A stretch of 64,000 nt of DNA from Chitinophagales bacterium (GCA_017303475.1 JAFLBO010000011.1:1-64000), one strand, 5' to 3'. Counted from the stretch's first letter, positions 25,001 through 34,927 are shown. Notes: a model not told the origin generated them from the sequence alone. Numbers and translations are program-made.

Positions 25001-25372
25001 ATGAAATATCAGATTGATAAACAGGAGCAGTATTCGGTCTTAACTCTGCATGAGGAGAACCTGAATTCCACCATTGCTCCTCAGTTGAAGAGCGATTTGA
25101 TCATGCTTTCCCAGGAGGGAGTTCGCAATTTTATTCTGGATCTTTCCAATGTAAAATATGTGGACAGCAGCGGCTTATCAGCCATTCTGACAGGCCACCG
25201 AATTTGGAAGGGCACCGGATCGTTTGTTTTGGCAGGTGAGTTGCACCCCACCGTTACCAAACTCATTGAAATTTCCCGTCTGGAAACCATTCTTACCATC
25301 ATTCCAACCGTTAGCGAAGCTATTGATTATGTGATGATGGAAGAGCTGGAAAGAGAACTGGATAACGAGTAA
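25001..25372 (+). CDS. STAS-domain anti-sigma factor antagonist
   Basis: The 123-residue product is a single STAS domain with the phosphorylatable serine motif (DLSNVKYVDSSGL, Ser56/Ser57). Such proteins bind anti-sigma kinases and release sigma factors, or work in other partner-switching pathways. No kinase or sigma gene is adjacent, so the partner must be elsewhere. The acidic C-terminal tail (MMEELERELDNE) is short and probably flexible. Confidence 0.88.
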   Translation: MKYQIDKQEQYSVLTLHEENLNSTIAPQLKSDLIMLSQEGVRNFILDLSNVKYVDSSGLSAILTGHRIWKGTGSFVLAGELHPTVTKLIEISRLETILTIIPTVSEAIDYVMMEELERELDNE

Positions 25373-25383
25373 CAGCCTTAAGC

Positions 25384-25442
25384 ACTCGAAATAAAAAAGC
25401 GCTTCGAAGATGAGATCTTCGAAGCGCTTTTTTATTTCGAGT
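25384..25442. terminator. Perfect 27-bp hairpin, bidirectional terminator
   Basis: Arms 25384-25410 and 25416-25442 are perfect complements around a 5-nt loop, with A6 and T6 tracts inside the arms. It starts 11 bp after the STAS stop and runs directly into a repeat element. Confidence 0.9.
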
Positions 25443-25589
25443 GTTTGAGTGTTTGAGTGTTCGAGTGTTCGAGTTGGCGTGCGGTTGGGTATTCCCATAA
25501 ATTGAGCGAAGAACATAATATACTTCAGCTATCCAGGCGCCCCAAACTTAAGCCAACTCAAACACTCCCACACTCAAAAACTCAAAAAC

Positions 25590-25590
<1 letters not shown>
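25440..25590. repeat. Inverted repeat element with GAGTGTTT arrays, copy 2
   Basis: Left arm 25440-25490 is four GAGTGTTT-type units plus the core GAGTTGGCGTGCGGTTGGG. The right arm 25552-25590 carries AACTCAAACACTCCCACACTC. It matches the element at 13480-13617 in both arm and core sequence. It abuts the icd stop codon. Confidence 0.75.
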
Positions 25591-26855
<1,265 letters not shown>

Positions 26856-27263
26856 TGTTTTGAAAATGAGAATTTAAGAATCCGGCTTGAGTGGGGTTTC
26901 CCGGCTATTTTCCGGGGTGCGCGAAGGTATTGAATTTACCTGAAAAGCCCGGGGGAGGGCCAGTAAAATTCCACTATTTAGAGTGATTGTTTAGAAAAAT
27001 GAAGAAATTTCGGCACAAATAGTTTTGTTTTTCAAAACCATTTCTACCTTTGCCTTGCAAGGGTACAGGCAACAGCCCTTTTCTTGAGTTCACCTTTCTT
27101 TAATCTCTCCCGTGAACAAACTCAGTGCCTGACCTTGCAAACTGCCACATCATCCCCGGCAAAACCAGACTTTTAATACAATACTTCACACATCAGCAAA
27201 CTCTCGTGGCAGGAGCGCAGGTAAGTCCTTTTTGGATTTGCCGCGAGTTGAAAATTTTCAGAC
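26856..27263. other. Divergent spacer between icd and the NlpC/P60 gene
   Basis: About 400 bp without a gene. It holds the candidate NlpC promoter at 27024-27052 and then a ~200-nt untranslated leader with scattered short hairpins. I recognise no riboswitch family in it. Confidence 0.5.
27024..27052 (+). promoter_or_regulatory. Candidate promoter of the NlpC/P60 gene
   Basis: TTTG (27024-27027), a 17-bp spacer, then TACCTTTG (27045-27052), a good match to the Bacteroidota consensus. It implies a long 5' leader of about 200 nt. Confidence 0.65.
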
Positions 27264-27812
27264 ATGACCGAGACAATACCTTCCAGTCGAAGCCTCAAAA
27301 AAACCTCCTTTCTCCGCCAAACCGCATTTATTGCACTGCTCGTAGCAGCTTTCATGGCCTCTGCATTCAAGCCAGTCCGTCCCAATCCTTCCCGGGCTGA
27401 AGATGCAGAAATGATGCAATTTCGTAGCGAAATCATCGGCTATGCCCAAAACTTCCTCGGATTGCGCTATCGCTCCGCGGGTCACTCCCCTAAAACAGGG
27501 TTTGACTGCTCCGGATTCACCAATTTTATTCTGGATGAATTTGGCGTAAAAGTCTCCACCTCCTCCTCTACTCAATCCCGTCAGGGCATCAAAATTTCTC
27601 TTGATGACGTTTTGCCGGGCGATCTGGTCTTTTTTGGAAGCCGTGGCCGCATTCAACACGTAGCTATGGTGATCGAAAAAACCGCTGAAGGCATTTTCTG
27701 TGTACACAGTACCTGCAGCCGTGGGATCATTGTTGAAAATATTTCCACTTCCAAATACTGGAAGCCTAAAATCCTGTTCGCAAGGGATGTGATCACAGCA
27801 CAGGCGGGCTAA
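27264..27812 (+). CDS. NlpC/P60 family cell-wall endopeptidase
   Basis: The 182-residue product has an N-terminal hydrophobic segment (residues ~19-36) that is a signal peptide or anchor, then a C40 peptidase domain. The catalytic triad is Cys82 (TGFDCSGF), His132 (RIQHVAMV) and His148 (CVHST). Such enzymes cut D-gamma-glutamyl-diaminopimelate bonds in peptidoglycan peptides. ATG 27264 gives a basic N-terminus before the helix. A strong terminator follows at 27849. Confidence 0.88.
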   Translation: MTETIPSSRSLKKTSFLRQTAFIALLVAAFMASAFKPVRPNPSRAEDAEMMQFRSEIIGYAQNFLGLRYRSAGHSPKTGFDCSGFTNFILDEFGVKVSTSSSTQSRQGIKISLDDVLPGDLVFFGSRGRIQHVAMVIEKTAEGIFCVHSTCSRGIIVENISTSKYWKPKILFARDVITAQAG

Positions 27813-27848
27813 ACCCGCGTCAAAGCAAAACGAAACCCAGTATGGAAA

Positions 27849-27886
27849 AAAGGGTTGTCTTCCCCGGAAGGCAACCCTTTGTGTTT
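27849..27886 (+). terminator. Terminator downstream of the NlpC/P60 gene
   Basis: Fifteen paired positions (AAAGGGTTGTCTTCC with its complement, one G-U), a 2-nt loop, then GTGTTT. The spacer from there to the tRNAs shows nothing else. Confidence 0.8.
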
Positions 27887-28037
27887 ATCCAGGCAACCAA
27901 CGTTATGTGATTAAATCCCCGGGGATGGCAGATTATTCCATACTTTGAAACCCTATCTACAATTTTTTCCGTGCGCGCTTGCTCGATTTCTTCATCCGGA
28001 TTTATCTTTGCAGCCACTTTTGAAAGCAAAAGTTCAG

Positions 28038-28109
28038 GCCGGATTAGCTCAGCGGTAGAGCAGCTGATTCGTAATCAGCAGGTCGAGGGTTCAAATCCCT
28101 TGTTCGGCT
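28038..28109 (+). tRNA. tRNA-Thr (CGU anticodon)
   Basis: A complete 72-nt cloverleaf: acceptor GCCGGAT/GTTCGGC, D stem GCTC/GAGC, anticodon stem GCTGA/TCAGC with loop TTCGTAA (anticodon CGT), T stem GAGGG/CCCTT with loop TTCAAAT. The CCA end is not encoded. It reads ACG codons. Confidence 0.95.
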
Positions 28110-28116
28110 CAGCATT

Positions 28117-28190
28117 CGGGATGTAGCGCAGCCCGGTAGCGCGCGTCGTTCGGGACGACGAGGTCGCTGGTTCGAATCCAGTCATCCCGA
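28117..28190 (+). tRNA. tRNA-Pro (CGG anticodon)
   Basis: A complete 74-nt cloverleaf: acceptor CGGGATG/CATCCCG, D stem GCGC/GCGC, anticodon stem CGTCG/CGACG with loop TTCGGGA (anticodon CGG), T stem GCTGG/CCAGT, discriminator A. CCA is not encoded. It lies 7 bp after tRNA-Thr, so the two are co-transcribed. Confidence 0.95.
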
Positions 28191-28214
28191 CTAAGTGCCC
28201 TTACCTGCATAACT

Positions 28215-28239
28215 GGCCGTCCAAGCGACGGCCTTTTTT
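28215..28239 (+). terminator. Terminator of the tRNA pair
   Basis: Perfect 7-bp stem GGCCGTC/GACGGCC with a 5-nt loop followed by T6, 25 bp after tRNA-Pro. Confidence 0.9.
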
Positions 28240-28267
28240 ATTTCCTCAGGCGCCCATTTTTTTGATC

Positions 28268-29038
28268 ATGATGCAACTAATAGATACGCACGCACACTTG
28301 TATTCCGGCAAATTTGCCACAGACCGCCCTGAAATGGTCAAACGCGCCATGGCCGCAGGTGTTGTCAGAATGTACCTTCCCAACATAGACGCTGAATCAA
28401 TAGACGGCATGCTGGAACTGGAGGCCGCTTTCCCTGAAAATTGTTTCGCCATGATGGGTCTGCACCCTTGCTCCGTGCAGCCAGACACTTTCGAAGCTGA
28501 ACTCAACACCGTAGAAAAATGGCTCGGGGAACGTAACTGGGCCGGCATTGGGGAAACTGGGATTGACCTTTTCTGGGACAAAACTACCCTTGAGGTTCAG
28601 CAAATAGCTTTTGCACGCCAATGTGAATGGGCCAAAGATCTGCAACGCCCCATTATCATTCACAGTCGGGAAGCCAATCGCGAAGCCCTGGATGTGGTAA
28701 AAAAAGCCCAGGATGGCAGACTTCGCGGCATCTTTCACTGTTTTTCCGGCTCCAGGGAGGAAGCTCAGGAGATGATTGATCTCGGGTTTATGCTTGGGAT
28801 TGGCGGCACGCTCACCTATCCAAAATCTACATTACCCGAAATACTGCGGGAAATCCCGTTGGAACACATTGTTTTGGAAACTGACGCGCCATACCTTCCT
28901 CCAGTGCCACACCGCGGCAAGCGCAACGAAAGCGCCTTCATTCGCCACACTGCCGAAGCGCTTTCAGAAGCCAAAGTTTTACCCCTGGCAGAGATTGCGC
29001 GCACCACTACCGCCAACGCATTGAAGATGTTTGCCTGA
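28268..29038 (+). CDS. tatD: TatD-family metal-dependent DNase
   Basis: About 256 residues form a TIM-barrel amidohydrolase-type nuclease. Metal ligands are visible as DTHAHL (His8, His10), GETGIDLFWD, IIHSREA, IFHCFSGS and ETDAPYLPP. TatD enzymes act as 3'-5' exonucleases in DNA repair and RNA quality control. Two adjacent ATGs (28268, 28271) are possible starts; the TTG at 28262 is less likely. Confidence 0.92.
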   Translation: MMQLIDTHAHLYSGKFATDRPEMVKRAMAAGVVRMYLPNIDAESIDGMLELEAAFPENCFAMMGLHPCSVQPDTFEAELNTVEKWLGERNWAGIGETGIDLFWDKTTLEVQQIAFARQCEWAKDLQRPIIIHSREANREALDVVKKAQDGRLRGIFHCFSGSREEAQEMIDLGFMLGIGGTLTYPKSTLPEILREIPLEHIVLETDAPYLPPVPHRGKRNESAFIRHTAEALSEAKVLPLAEIARTTTANALKMFA

Positions 29039-29056
29039 TTTTTTTTAAAACAAATA

Positions 29057-29086
29057 TTTGCATTTTCAAAACAAAGTGTATATTTG
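29057..29086 (+). promoter_or_regulatory. Candidate recQ promoter
   Basis: TTTG (29057-29060), an 18-bp spacer and TATATTTG (29079-29086), an excellent match to the phylum consensus, ~95 bp before the recQ start. Confidence 0.7.
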
Positions 29087-29180
29087 CAGCTCCGCATGCA
29101 TAACTGGTTTGTATTATGGCAAAAAACCTTGCATCATCAGATTACCACAAGGATACTTTTGACCAAACTTCTTTTAACCA

Positions 29181-31337
29181 GTGAATCTTACTCTCGCAAC
29201 CACAGCGCTTAAAAAGTACTTCGGGTACGATCAATTCCGGCCTCTTCAGGCTGACATTATCCAAAATGTATTTCAGGGAAAAGACACCCTGGTACTCATG
29301 CCCACCGGCGGAGGCAAAAGCCTTTGTTATCAGATTCCTGCCATAACACAGGAAGGCGTGGCAGTGGTTATCAGTCCGCTGATCGCCCTCATGAAAGACC
29401 AGGTAGAAGGTCTGAGCGCCAACGGCATTCCGGCAGCTTTTATCAACAGCTCCCTTAATCAGGAACAACAGCGTAATGTTGAAAACGCACTTCTGGCCGG
29501 GTATGTGAAACTGCTGTATGTTAGCCCGGAAAAAATGGTATCCCAGAGTTTTCAGCCCTTGCTTAAACGGCTGAAAATCAGTCTTTTTGCCATCGACGAA
29601 GCCCATTGCATCTCAGCCTGGGGACATGATTTCCGTCCGGAATACACCCAGCTGAAGTTTCTGAAAGCCCAATACCCGGGTATACCCATCATTGCCCTCA
29701 CGGCAACTGCCGACAAGCTCACTAGAAAAGACATCCTGGGCCAGTTGGGCTTGCAGGACCCGGCTGTATTTATTGCTTCCTTTGACAGGCCCAATATTTC
29801 CCTAACCGTCAGGCCCGGACAAAAACGTTACGAGCAGATTTTTGATTTCCTGAAACAGCATCCAAACCAATCAGGCATCATTTACTGCCTTTCCAGAAAA
29901 GGATGCGAAAGCCTGGCCGACAAACTGAATGAAAGGGGTTTTAAGGCAGATTTTTATCACGCAGAATTGCCTGCTGCGCGCAGAAACAAGGTACAGGACG
30001 ACTTCATCAACGACCGTACACCTATTATATGTGCTACCATTGCCTTTGGCATGGGTATCGATAAAAGCAATGTGCGGTTTGTTATACATTACAATCTGCC
30101 CAGAAATCTGGAAGGCTATTACCAGGAAATTGGTCGCGCCGGTCGCGATGGTTTACCTTCAGATGCCATGCTGTTTTTCAGTTATGCCGATTTGTTATCT
30201 TACAGAGAAATGTTTGAACAAAGCGAGGCCAGTTCGGAGCAAAAGGAGCTGAAGATAGCCAAGCTGGAGCGCATGTTCCAGTTTGCCGAGGCGCCGGTTT
30301 GTCGCAGAAAAACCGTATTAAACTATTTTGGAGAGCCTTATGATGGCCAATGTGGCAATTGCGATGTGTGCAAAAATCCGCCGAAGCATTTTGATGGCAC
30401 AGTGGCTGCACAGAAAGCGCTTTCCGCTATAACCAGAACCGGACAAAAGGTTGGTATGAGTTTGCTGGTGGATATACTGCGGGGCAGTAACCGCAGGGAA
30501 ATATTGGAAAACAAGTATCACCAGATAAAAACTTATGGCGCCGGGAGGGAATATGGCTACGATGATTGGTTGTACCTGCTCTCCCAGATGCTGCATATTG
30601 GTCTGGTTGAAATAGCATATGATGACCATAATTTCCTTCGTGTTACGGAGGAAGGCAATAAGGTGCTGTTTTCCGGCAAACAGATTTCTCTGGCTATGCC
30701 ATTACCAAAAGTAAAACCGGGAGAAAAGATTTTTGCGCCCAAAGTAGTGGAAAAGAGTAAAACCCAATTGCTCCGGGAGGAACTTCTCGGCAGGCTGCAA
30801 TTATTGCGTCGGGATCTGGCTATTCAACACGGCATACCACCATACACCTTATTCGGTGATGTCACTTTGCAACACCTGACAGACGCCAGGCCGTTATCAG
30901 ACGCAGAGATGCTGGAAATTGAAGGTGTGAGTGAACGGAAGCTGCAATTGTATGGAGACGCCTTTATTCGGGAGATACGCCAGTTTGTTTTGGAAAAAAC
31001 ACAGGCTGGTGAGCGTATAACTGGAAGTACCAACTTCATCAGCTATCACATGTATTTACAGGGGAAGAGTGTAGACGAAATAGCTCAGGAGCGAGGTTTT
31101 AGTCCACAGACCATCATTAACCACCTTGCCACTATGTATGAGCGGGGAGAATTGATCAATATTGATCAATGGGTTAGTCCTGAGGAGTGCGATATTATTC
31201 AAGGGGCCTTGCCTTTATTTACAGAGCCTTACCAGGTCAAACCCATATTTGAGCATTTTTCAGAGCGATACAGTTTTGATCAAATCAGGTGGGCGCTGGC
31301 AGATTTCCGGAAAAAAAGTCTAAAAACAGTTGAGTAA
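29181..31337 (+). CDS. recQ: ATP-dependent DNA helicase RecQ
   Basis: The 718-residue product starts at GTG 29181, just before the conserved FGYDQFRPLQ motif. Walker A MPTGGGKS is at 40-47 and the DEAH box at residue 139. The RecQ zinc cluster (Cys374 … CGNCDVC) is near 374-397, then an RQC winged helix, an HRDC domain (~530-605) and a C-terminal helix-turn-helix extension (GKSVDEIAQERGFSPQTIINHL) common in Bacteroidota RecQ. It unwinds DNA 3'-5' in recombination repair. Confidence 0.96.
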   Translation: MNLTLATTALKKYFGYDQFRPLQADIIQNVFQGKDTLVLMPTGGGKSLCYQIPAITQEGVAVVISPLIALMKDQVEGLSANGIPAAFINSSLNQEQQRNVENALLAGYVKLLYVSPEKMVSQSFQPLLKRLKISLFAIDEAHCISAWGHDFRPEYTQLKFLKAQYPGIPIIALTATADKLTRKDILGQLGLQDPAVFIASFDRPNISLTVRPGQKRYEQIFDFLKQHPNQSGIIYCLSRKGCESLADKLNERGFKADFYHAELPAARRNKVQDDFINDRTPIICATIAFGMGIDKSNVRFVIHYNLPRNLEGYYQEIGRAGRDGLPSDAMLFFSYADLLSYREMFEQSEASSEQKELKIAKLERMFQFAEAPVCRRKTVLNYFGEPYDGQCGNCDVCKNPPKHFDGTVAAQKALSAITRTGQKVGMSLLVDILRGSNRREILENKYHQIKTYGAGREYGYDDWLYLLSQMLHIGLVEIAYDDHNFLRVTEEGNKVLFSGKQISLAMPLPKVKPGEKIFAPKVVEKSKTQLLREELLGRLQLLRRDLAIQHGIPPYTLFGDVTLQHLTDARPLSDAEMLEIEGVSERKLQLYGDAFIREIRQFVLEKTQAGERITGSTNFISYHMYLQGKSVDEIAQERGFSPQTIINHLATMYERGELINIDQWVSPEECDIIQGALPLFTEPYQVKPIFEHFSERYSFDQIRWALADFRKKSLKTVE

Positions 31338-31344
31338 GGTCCTA

Positions 31345-31481
31345 AAAAGAGAAATGGCCCCAGGGCTCGTTTGCCCCAGGACCTGTTTCCCTTGTATAAT
31401 CTCATGAAAACTTGCGAAGTTGTTGATCAATCTAAGTGTTAAGTGCGTGACTTATTTGCGCTGATTGATGATACAAAGGTG
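31345..31481 (-). ncRNA. Candidate small RNA, copy A (divergent)
   Basis: On the minus strand: a -7-like CACCTTTG (31481-31474), then a helix ATCAATC/GATTGAT (31469-31463 with 31432-31426), the conserved core TTTTCATGAGATTATA, GGGAAA, and a terminator (stem of 11 pairs, 31356-31383, loop AAACGA) running into ATTTCTCTTTTT. The stem sequences differ completely from copies B and C while pairing and loop are kept. The -33 element is poor. Confidence 0.6.
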
Positions 31482-31680
31482 CAGGTGTTTTGTGGAACTG
31501 AACAGGACAGCAAATAGGCATTGATCGCCCGGTAATTTCAAGTATTTTTTGCGGCTTTTTATTGATAAATAATTGATTTTCAAATATTTAAACTTCATTA
31601 ATAGAGGTTCAACCAGACACTCCACAAAGAATTTGGGCTGTTACTCTGAAATTTTTTTTTGCAATACCCTGGTTTTGGGC

Positions 31681-31845
31681 AAAAAAAAACGCGGCGCTCG
31701 TTTGCGCCGCGTTCGGATTTCCCGTATATAATCTCATGAAAAGTTTCAGAAGGAATGGTCAATAAAACCTGCCGCTTGTTTCGTTCTTGCCGCCGCTCTT
31801 CCTTATTGACAGTACAAAAGTGCAGCATCCCCTACCACATGCAAA
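31681..31845 (-). ncRNA. Candidate small RNA, copy B
   Basis: On the minus strand: TTTG (31845-31842), a 19-bp spacer, CACTTTTG (31822-31815), then 5' helix GTCAATAA (31810-31803) pairing with TTATTGAC (31765-31758), a variable loop, conserved TTTTCATGAGATTATATACGG, and a terminator with 10-bp stem (31688-31713), loop AAACGA and T9. The predicted transcript is ~125-130 nt and starts at the helix. Confidence 0.7.
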
Positions 31846-31998
31846 AGACAAAAAATAGAATTTGTTGATTTTTTTTGAGTTTAAATTTTAATTAATTAAT
31901 TGATTTTAAGTAACTTATATTTATTTTTTTGTTGAAAAAGGATATCGATAAACCTGATAAAAAAAATTAATTTTTGTAAAAAAAGTTTTGAAGAGAGC

Positions 31999-32470
31999 CC
32001 GTGGAGAGGGTTTCCCGCGGAGAGGGTTTCCCGCAGATTTACACAGATGAGAGCGCAGATTTTCGCGGAAGCGTTGGGTTTGGGGTTTGTGTGGAGTGGG
32101 TTTCGCGCGGAGTGGGTTTCGCGCGGAGAGGGTTTTCCGCAGATTTTCGCAAATGAACCCGCAGATTTTCGCGGAAGCGTTGAGTTTGGGGTTTGTGTGG
32201 AGTGGGTTTCGCGCGGAGTGGGTTTCCCGCGGAGAGGGTTTCCCGCAGATTTTCGCAAATGAACCCGCAGATTTTCGCGGAAGCGTTGGGTTTGGGGTTT
32301 GTGGGGAGTGGGTTTCGCGCGGAGTGGGTTTCCTGCGGAGAGGGTTTCCCGCAGATTTACACAGATGAGAGCGCAGATTTTCGCGGAAGCGTTGGGTTTG
32401 GGGTTTGTGGGGAGTGGGTTCGCGCGGAGTGGGTTTCGCGCAGATTTTAGGCAGATTGTGTGCACAGATT
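31999..32470. repeat. 106-bp tandem repeat, about four copies
   Basis: The phrase GCAGATTTTCGCGGAAGCGT starts at 32055, 32161, 32267 and 32373, exactly 106 bp apart. Units also share GGAGTGGGTTTCGCGCGGAG and TTTCCCGCAGATT. A partial unit leads the array. Units differ by scattered substitutions. Open frames across it exist only because of the repeat. Confidence 0.9.
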
Positions 32471-32608
32471 TTACACAGATTATGGGCACAGATTTTACAC
32501 AGATGTTATTGGCCGGCATAAATTGGCTGCCGAAGGCAGCATCAAAAAAAATCCGCGTCATCCGCGTCATCCGCGTTCCAAAAAATCCGCGTTCACCCGT
32601 GTTCAGCC

Positions 32609-32772
32609 CCAAAAAAAACGCGGCGCTCGTTTGCGCCGCGTTCGGATTTCCCGTATATAATCTCATGAAAAGTTTCAATCTGTGGTCAATAAGTGGCTCG
32701 CGTTTTCTTCGCTCAACTGCATTATCGTTTATTGACAGTACAAAAGTGCAGCAACATCCTTCCCTCTGCAAA
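32609..32772 (-). ncRNA. Candidate small RNA, copy C
   Basis: Same order as copy B: TTTG (32772-32769), a 20-bp spacer, CACTTTTG (32748-32741), helix GTCAATAA (32736-32729) with TTATTGAC (32692-32685), conserved core, terminator stem 32617-32642 with loop AAACGA and T8. The sequence inside the 5' helix differs strongly from copy B, whereas promoter, core and terminator are nearly identical. Confidence 0.7.
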
Positions 32773-33129
32773 GACAAAAATTGCAATTTGTTGAAAAATA
32801 AATTTCACCAAAATTGCACAATTTGTCCAGATTTTTTATCTATTCATTCAAAAAAGCAAATTTTCAAAAATATCCTTTGCTCGATTGTTGAAAAAACTTT
32901 TACCAAGTGGTATAAAATATTTTCCTATTTTTTTTGAACGACTACTAAATAACTCCCAAAGGAAGCATTTTGTTGAGTTGTTTTTGCAAATAATTTGTTG
33001 TTTGGGGAGCAAATCCTGGGCTTGTACTTTTTTCAACAAAAAAGGAATGTACCTTTGAAGCCAATACTAATCCTAGGGTTGTTTGTTGCACATACAACTT
33101 AACCACCTGTTTTTAACATCTAACGTCCG

Positions 33130-34278
33130 ATGAAAAGAATGCTACTTGCTTCTGCCCTATCCGCCCTCTGCCTTTCGTCTATGGCTCAAATCACCATCAC
33201 CAATGCCACATTCCCTGCAGTTGGTGATTCTCTGGTTTATTCCCTGGATCAGGACCCTCTGGGTGTGAACCCTGCCACACCTCCGGGTGGCCCCCAAATC
33301 TGGGACTTTACAGCCTTGCAAATTGATGATGAAAGCTCAGTAGTTTACCGCCCTGCTTCTTCCGGCAGTCAGGTTGCCAATTTCCCTGGAGCCGAACTGA
33401 TGGTAGGTGGCCAAACTGGAGAAACATATTTTAACCTGACTCCACAAAAAGTAGAGGTATTGGGTTATGCTGGTGGCGACCCAACCGGATTTGGATTAAA
33501 TGTAGTGGCCAAGTTTCTGCCTTCTGTGGTGGAACGCAAAGCCCCACTCAATTTTTTCGACATTAACCAGCAATCCACCAATTTGGTGCTTCCGTTCAGC
33601 ACAGAGGGTTTGCCCGACAGCTTGTTTCAAGGTGCTCCTTTTGTGCCTGATTCCATCCGTATTCGTATTTCAACTGAGCGACTTGAGGTAGTGGATGGCT
33701 TCGGCACTTGCCAGATACCGGGCGGAACATATCCTGTTTTGCGCCAGAAGAGAACAGAATATACCACTACTGGCATGGATATAAAAGTGCCATTCCTCGG
33801 ATGGGTAGACCTCAGCACCATCATTGGCGGCGGAGGTGGCGGTGGCGGCATTGGCGGTTTCCTTGGAACAGACACCACCATTACTTACCGATTTTTGAGC
33901 AATACAGAAAAAGAAGACATCGCTGTGGCTACCATGAGCGCTGATTTAAGCACAGTGGTGTCCATGCGTTATAAACAATTGGCTACCACACCTATTTTTG
34001 AGCCCGTGGTTGATTTCTCTGGTACCATTCAGGCATTCCCCAATCCGGCTGTTGAATGGGTAAGATTTGATTGCACCAATATCACACCAGGAGAATACAC
34101 CCTCAAAATCTTCAACATCCTGGGCAAACAGGTTTGGAAGAAAAATTACACGCTTTCCGGAACGACTTCCTTCCGCCTGGATCTGGATGATTTCAAAAAA
34201 GGCACCTATATATATAGTTTGGTAGACAAAGCCGGTAATTCTGTTGGCACCAAACGCCTGGTAATTTTGAAACCATAA
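33130..34278 (+). CDS. Secreted protein with T9SS sorting domain
   Basis: The 382-residue product has a signal peptide (1-19, ending SSMAQ), a beta-rich body of a type common in Bacteroidota secretomes (IWDFTALQIDDESS…), a glycine run near 235-245 and a type A sorting domain (~300-382: IQAFPNPAVEWVRFD … KGTYIYSLVDKAGNSVGTKRLVILKP). Exported by T9SS; role unknown. It has its own terminator. Confidence 0.82.
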   Translation: MKRMLLASALSALCLSSMAQITITNATFPAVGDSLVYSLDQDPLGVNPATPPGGPQIWDFTALQIDDESSVVYRPASSGSQVANFPGAELMVGGQTGETYFNLTPQKVEVLGYAGGDPTGFGLNVVAKFLPSVVERKAPLNFFDINQQSTNLVLPFSTEGLPDSLFQGAPFVPDSIRIRISTERLEVVDGFGTCQIPGGTYPVLRQKRTEYTTTGMDIKVPFLGWVDLSTIIGGGGGGGGIGGFLGTDTTITYRFLSNTEKEDIAVATMSADLSTVVSMRYKQLATTPIFEPVVDFSGTIQAFPNPAVEWVRFDCTNITPGEYTLKIFNILGKQVWKKNYTLSGTTSFRLDLDDFKKGTYIYSLVDKAGNSVGTKRLVILKP

Positions 34279-34300
34279 ACTGGTAACAACTTTTAAACCA

Positions 34301-34336
34301 ATAAAAGGGTGTCTGATCAGGCACCCTTTTATTTTT
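34301..34336. terminator. Terminator after the secreted protein gene
   Basis: Eleven-bp stem ATAAAAGGGTG/CACCCTTTTAT, 10-nt loop, T5 after. It ends only 6 bp before the next start codon, so the regulator gene must have its promoter inside or upstream of it. Confidence 0.85.
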
Positions 34337-34341
34337 GCACT

Positions 34342-34797
34342 ATGTCTAGCAGCAATTCCGGTAATTGGTGGAAACATCTGGCACTCTACGGGATCACCCT
34401 GGGGTTGCTAATGGCATCACTGCAGTATTCCAAGCTGCATATTTTGACCTATGGGCAATCAGAAAAGTGGTATATAATTGTCATAGCCATTCTTTTTGCC
34501 GCAGTTGGAATCTGGGCTGGAATGCGCTGGAACCGCAAACCCGCAACCAGCAAGCCTGACACGCCATCGCCGGTATTGCCAAAGGACCAAATTCTGGCCC
34601 AGCTGGGCATAACGCCAAGAGAGCTGGAAGTACTGGAACAAATAGCCGAAGGCAAAAGCAATCAGGAAATTGCTGAAAGCCTTTTTGTTTCCTTGAACAC
34701 GGTAAAAACTCACCTGTCCAATATTTTTGCCAAACTGGACGCACAGCGTCGTACCCAAGCCATTCAAAAAGCCAAATCGCTGGGATTGCTACCTTAA
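34342..34797 (+). CDS. Membrane-anchored LuxR-type HTH regulator
   Basis: The 151-residue product has two N-terminal membrane helices (residues ~10-27 and ~40-60) and a C-terminal GerE/LuxR DNA-binding domain (LTPRELEVL-like ITPRELEVLEQIAEGKSNQE, SLNTVKTHLSNIFAKL). Such small membrane-tethered LuxR proteins lack a receiver domain. ATG 34342 avoids reading through the preceding terminator. The neighbouring DUF4199 gene, a recurrent partner type in this phylum by my recollection, suggests a joint membrane function. Targets unknown. Confidence 0.85.
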   Translation: MSSSNSGNWWKHLALYGITLGLLMASLQYSKLHILTYGQSEKWYIIVIAILFAAVGIWAGMRWNRKPATSKPDTPSPVLPKDQILAQLGITPRELEVLEQIAEGKSNQEIAESLFVSLNTVKTHLSNIFAKLDAQRRTQAIQKAKSLGLLP

Positions 34798-34927
34798 TTT
34801 GCGTCCAATGAATATCGCCCGAAAGTATGATTAGGGCTGTTTTTCCCAAAATCACCCAAAAGTATGAAGCCTGACCAAGGTCGCAGGTGTTGATTTGCAG
34901 CAGTTTTTAACCAAACCTTCTGCATTC

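Larger units (their letters stand above)
31338..33129. other. 1.8-kb gene-free region with repeated RNA-like elements
   Basis: No credible protein gene is present; long frames on both strands are translations of repeats. The region holds three homologous minus-strand RNA-like units (31345-31481, 31681-31845, 32609-32772), a 106-bp tandem array (31999-32470), a block of TCCGCGTCA and ACACAGATT repeats (32450-32600), and the leader of the next gene with a possible -7 element TACCTTTG at 33050-33057. Confidence 0.7.

Noticed and set aside
31999..32470. CRISPR array
   Set aside because: Units are contiguous 106-bp near-identical repeats without unique spacers, and no cas genes are present.
31896..32786. 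296-residue open frame on the minus strand in the recQ downstream region
   Set aside because: It translates the 106-bp tandem repeats and the copy C RNA unit; composition is repetitive (NPLRAKPTPHKP-like) and no family resemblance is seen.
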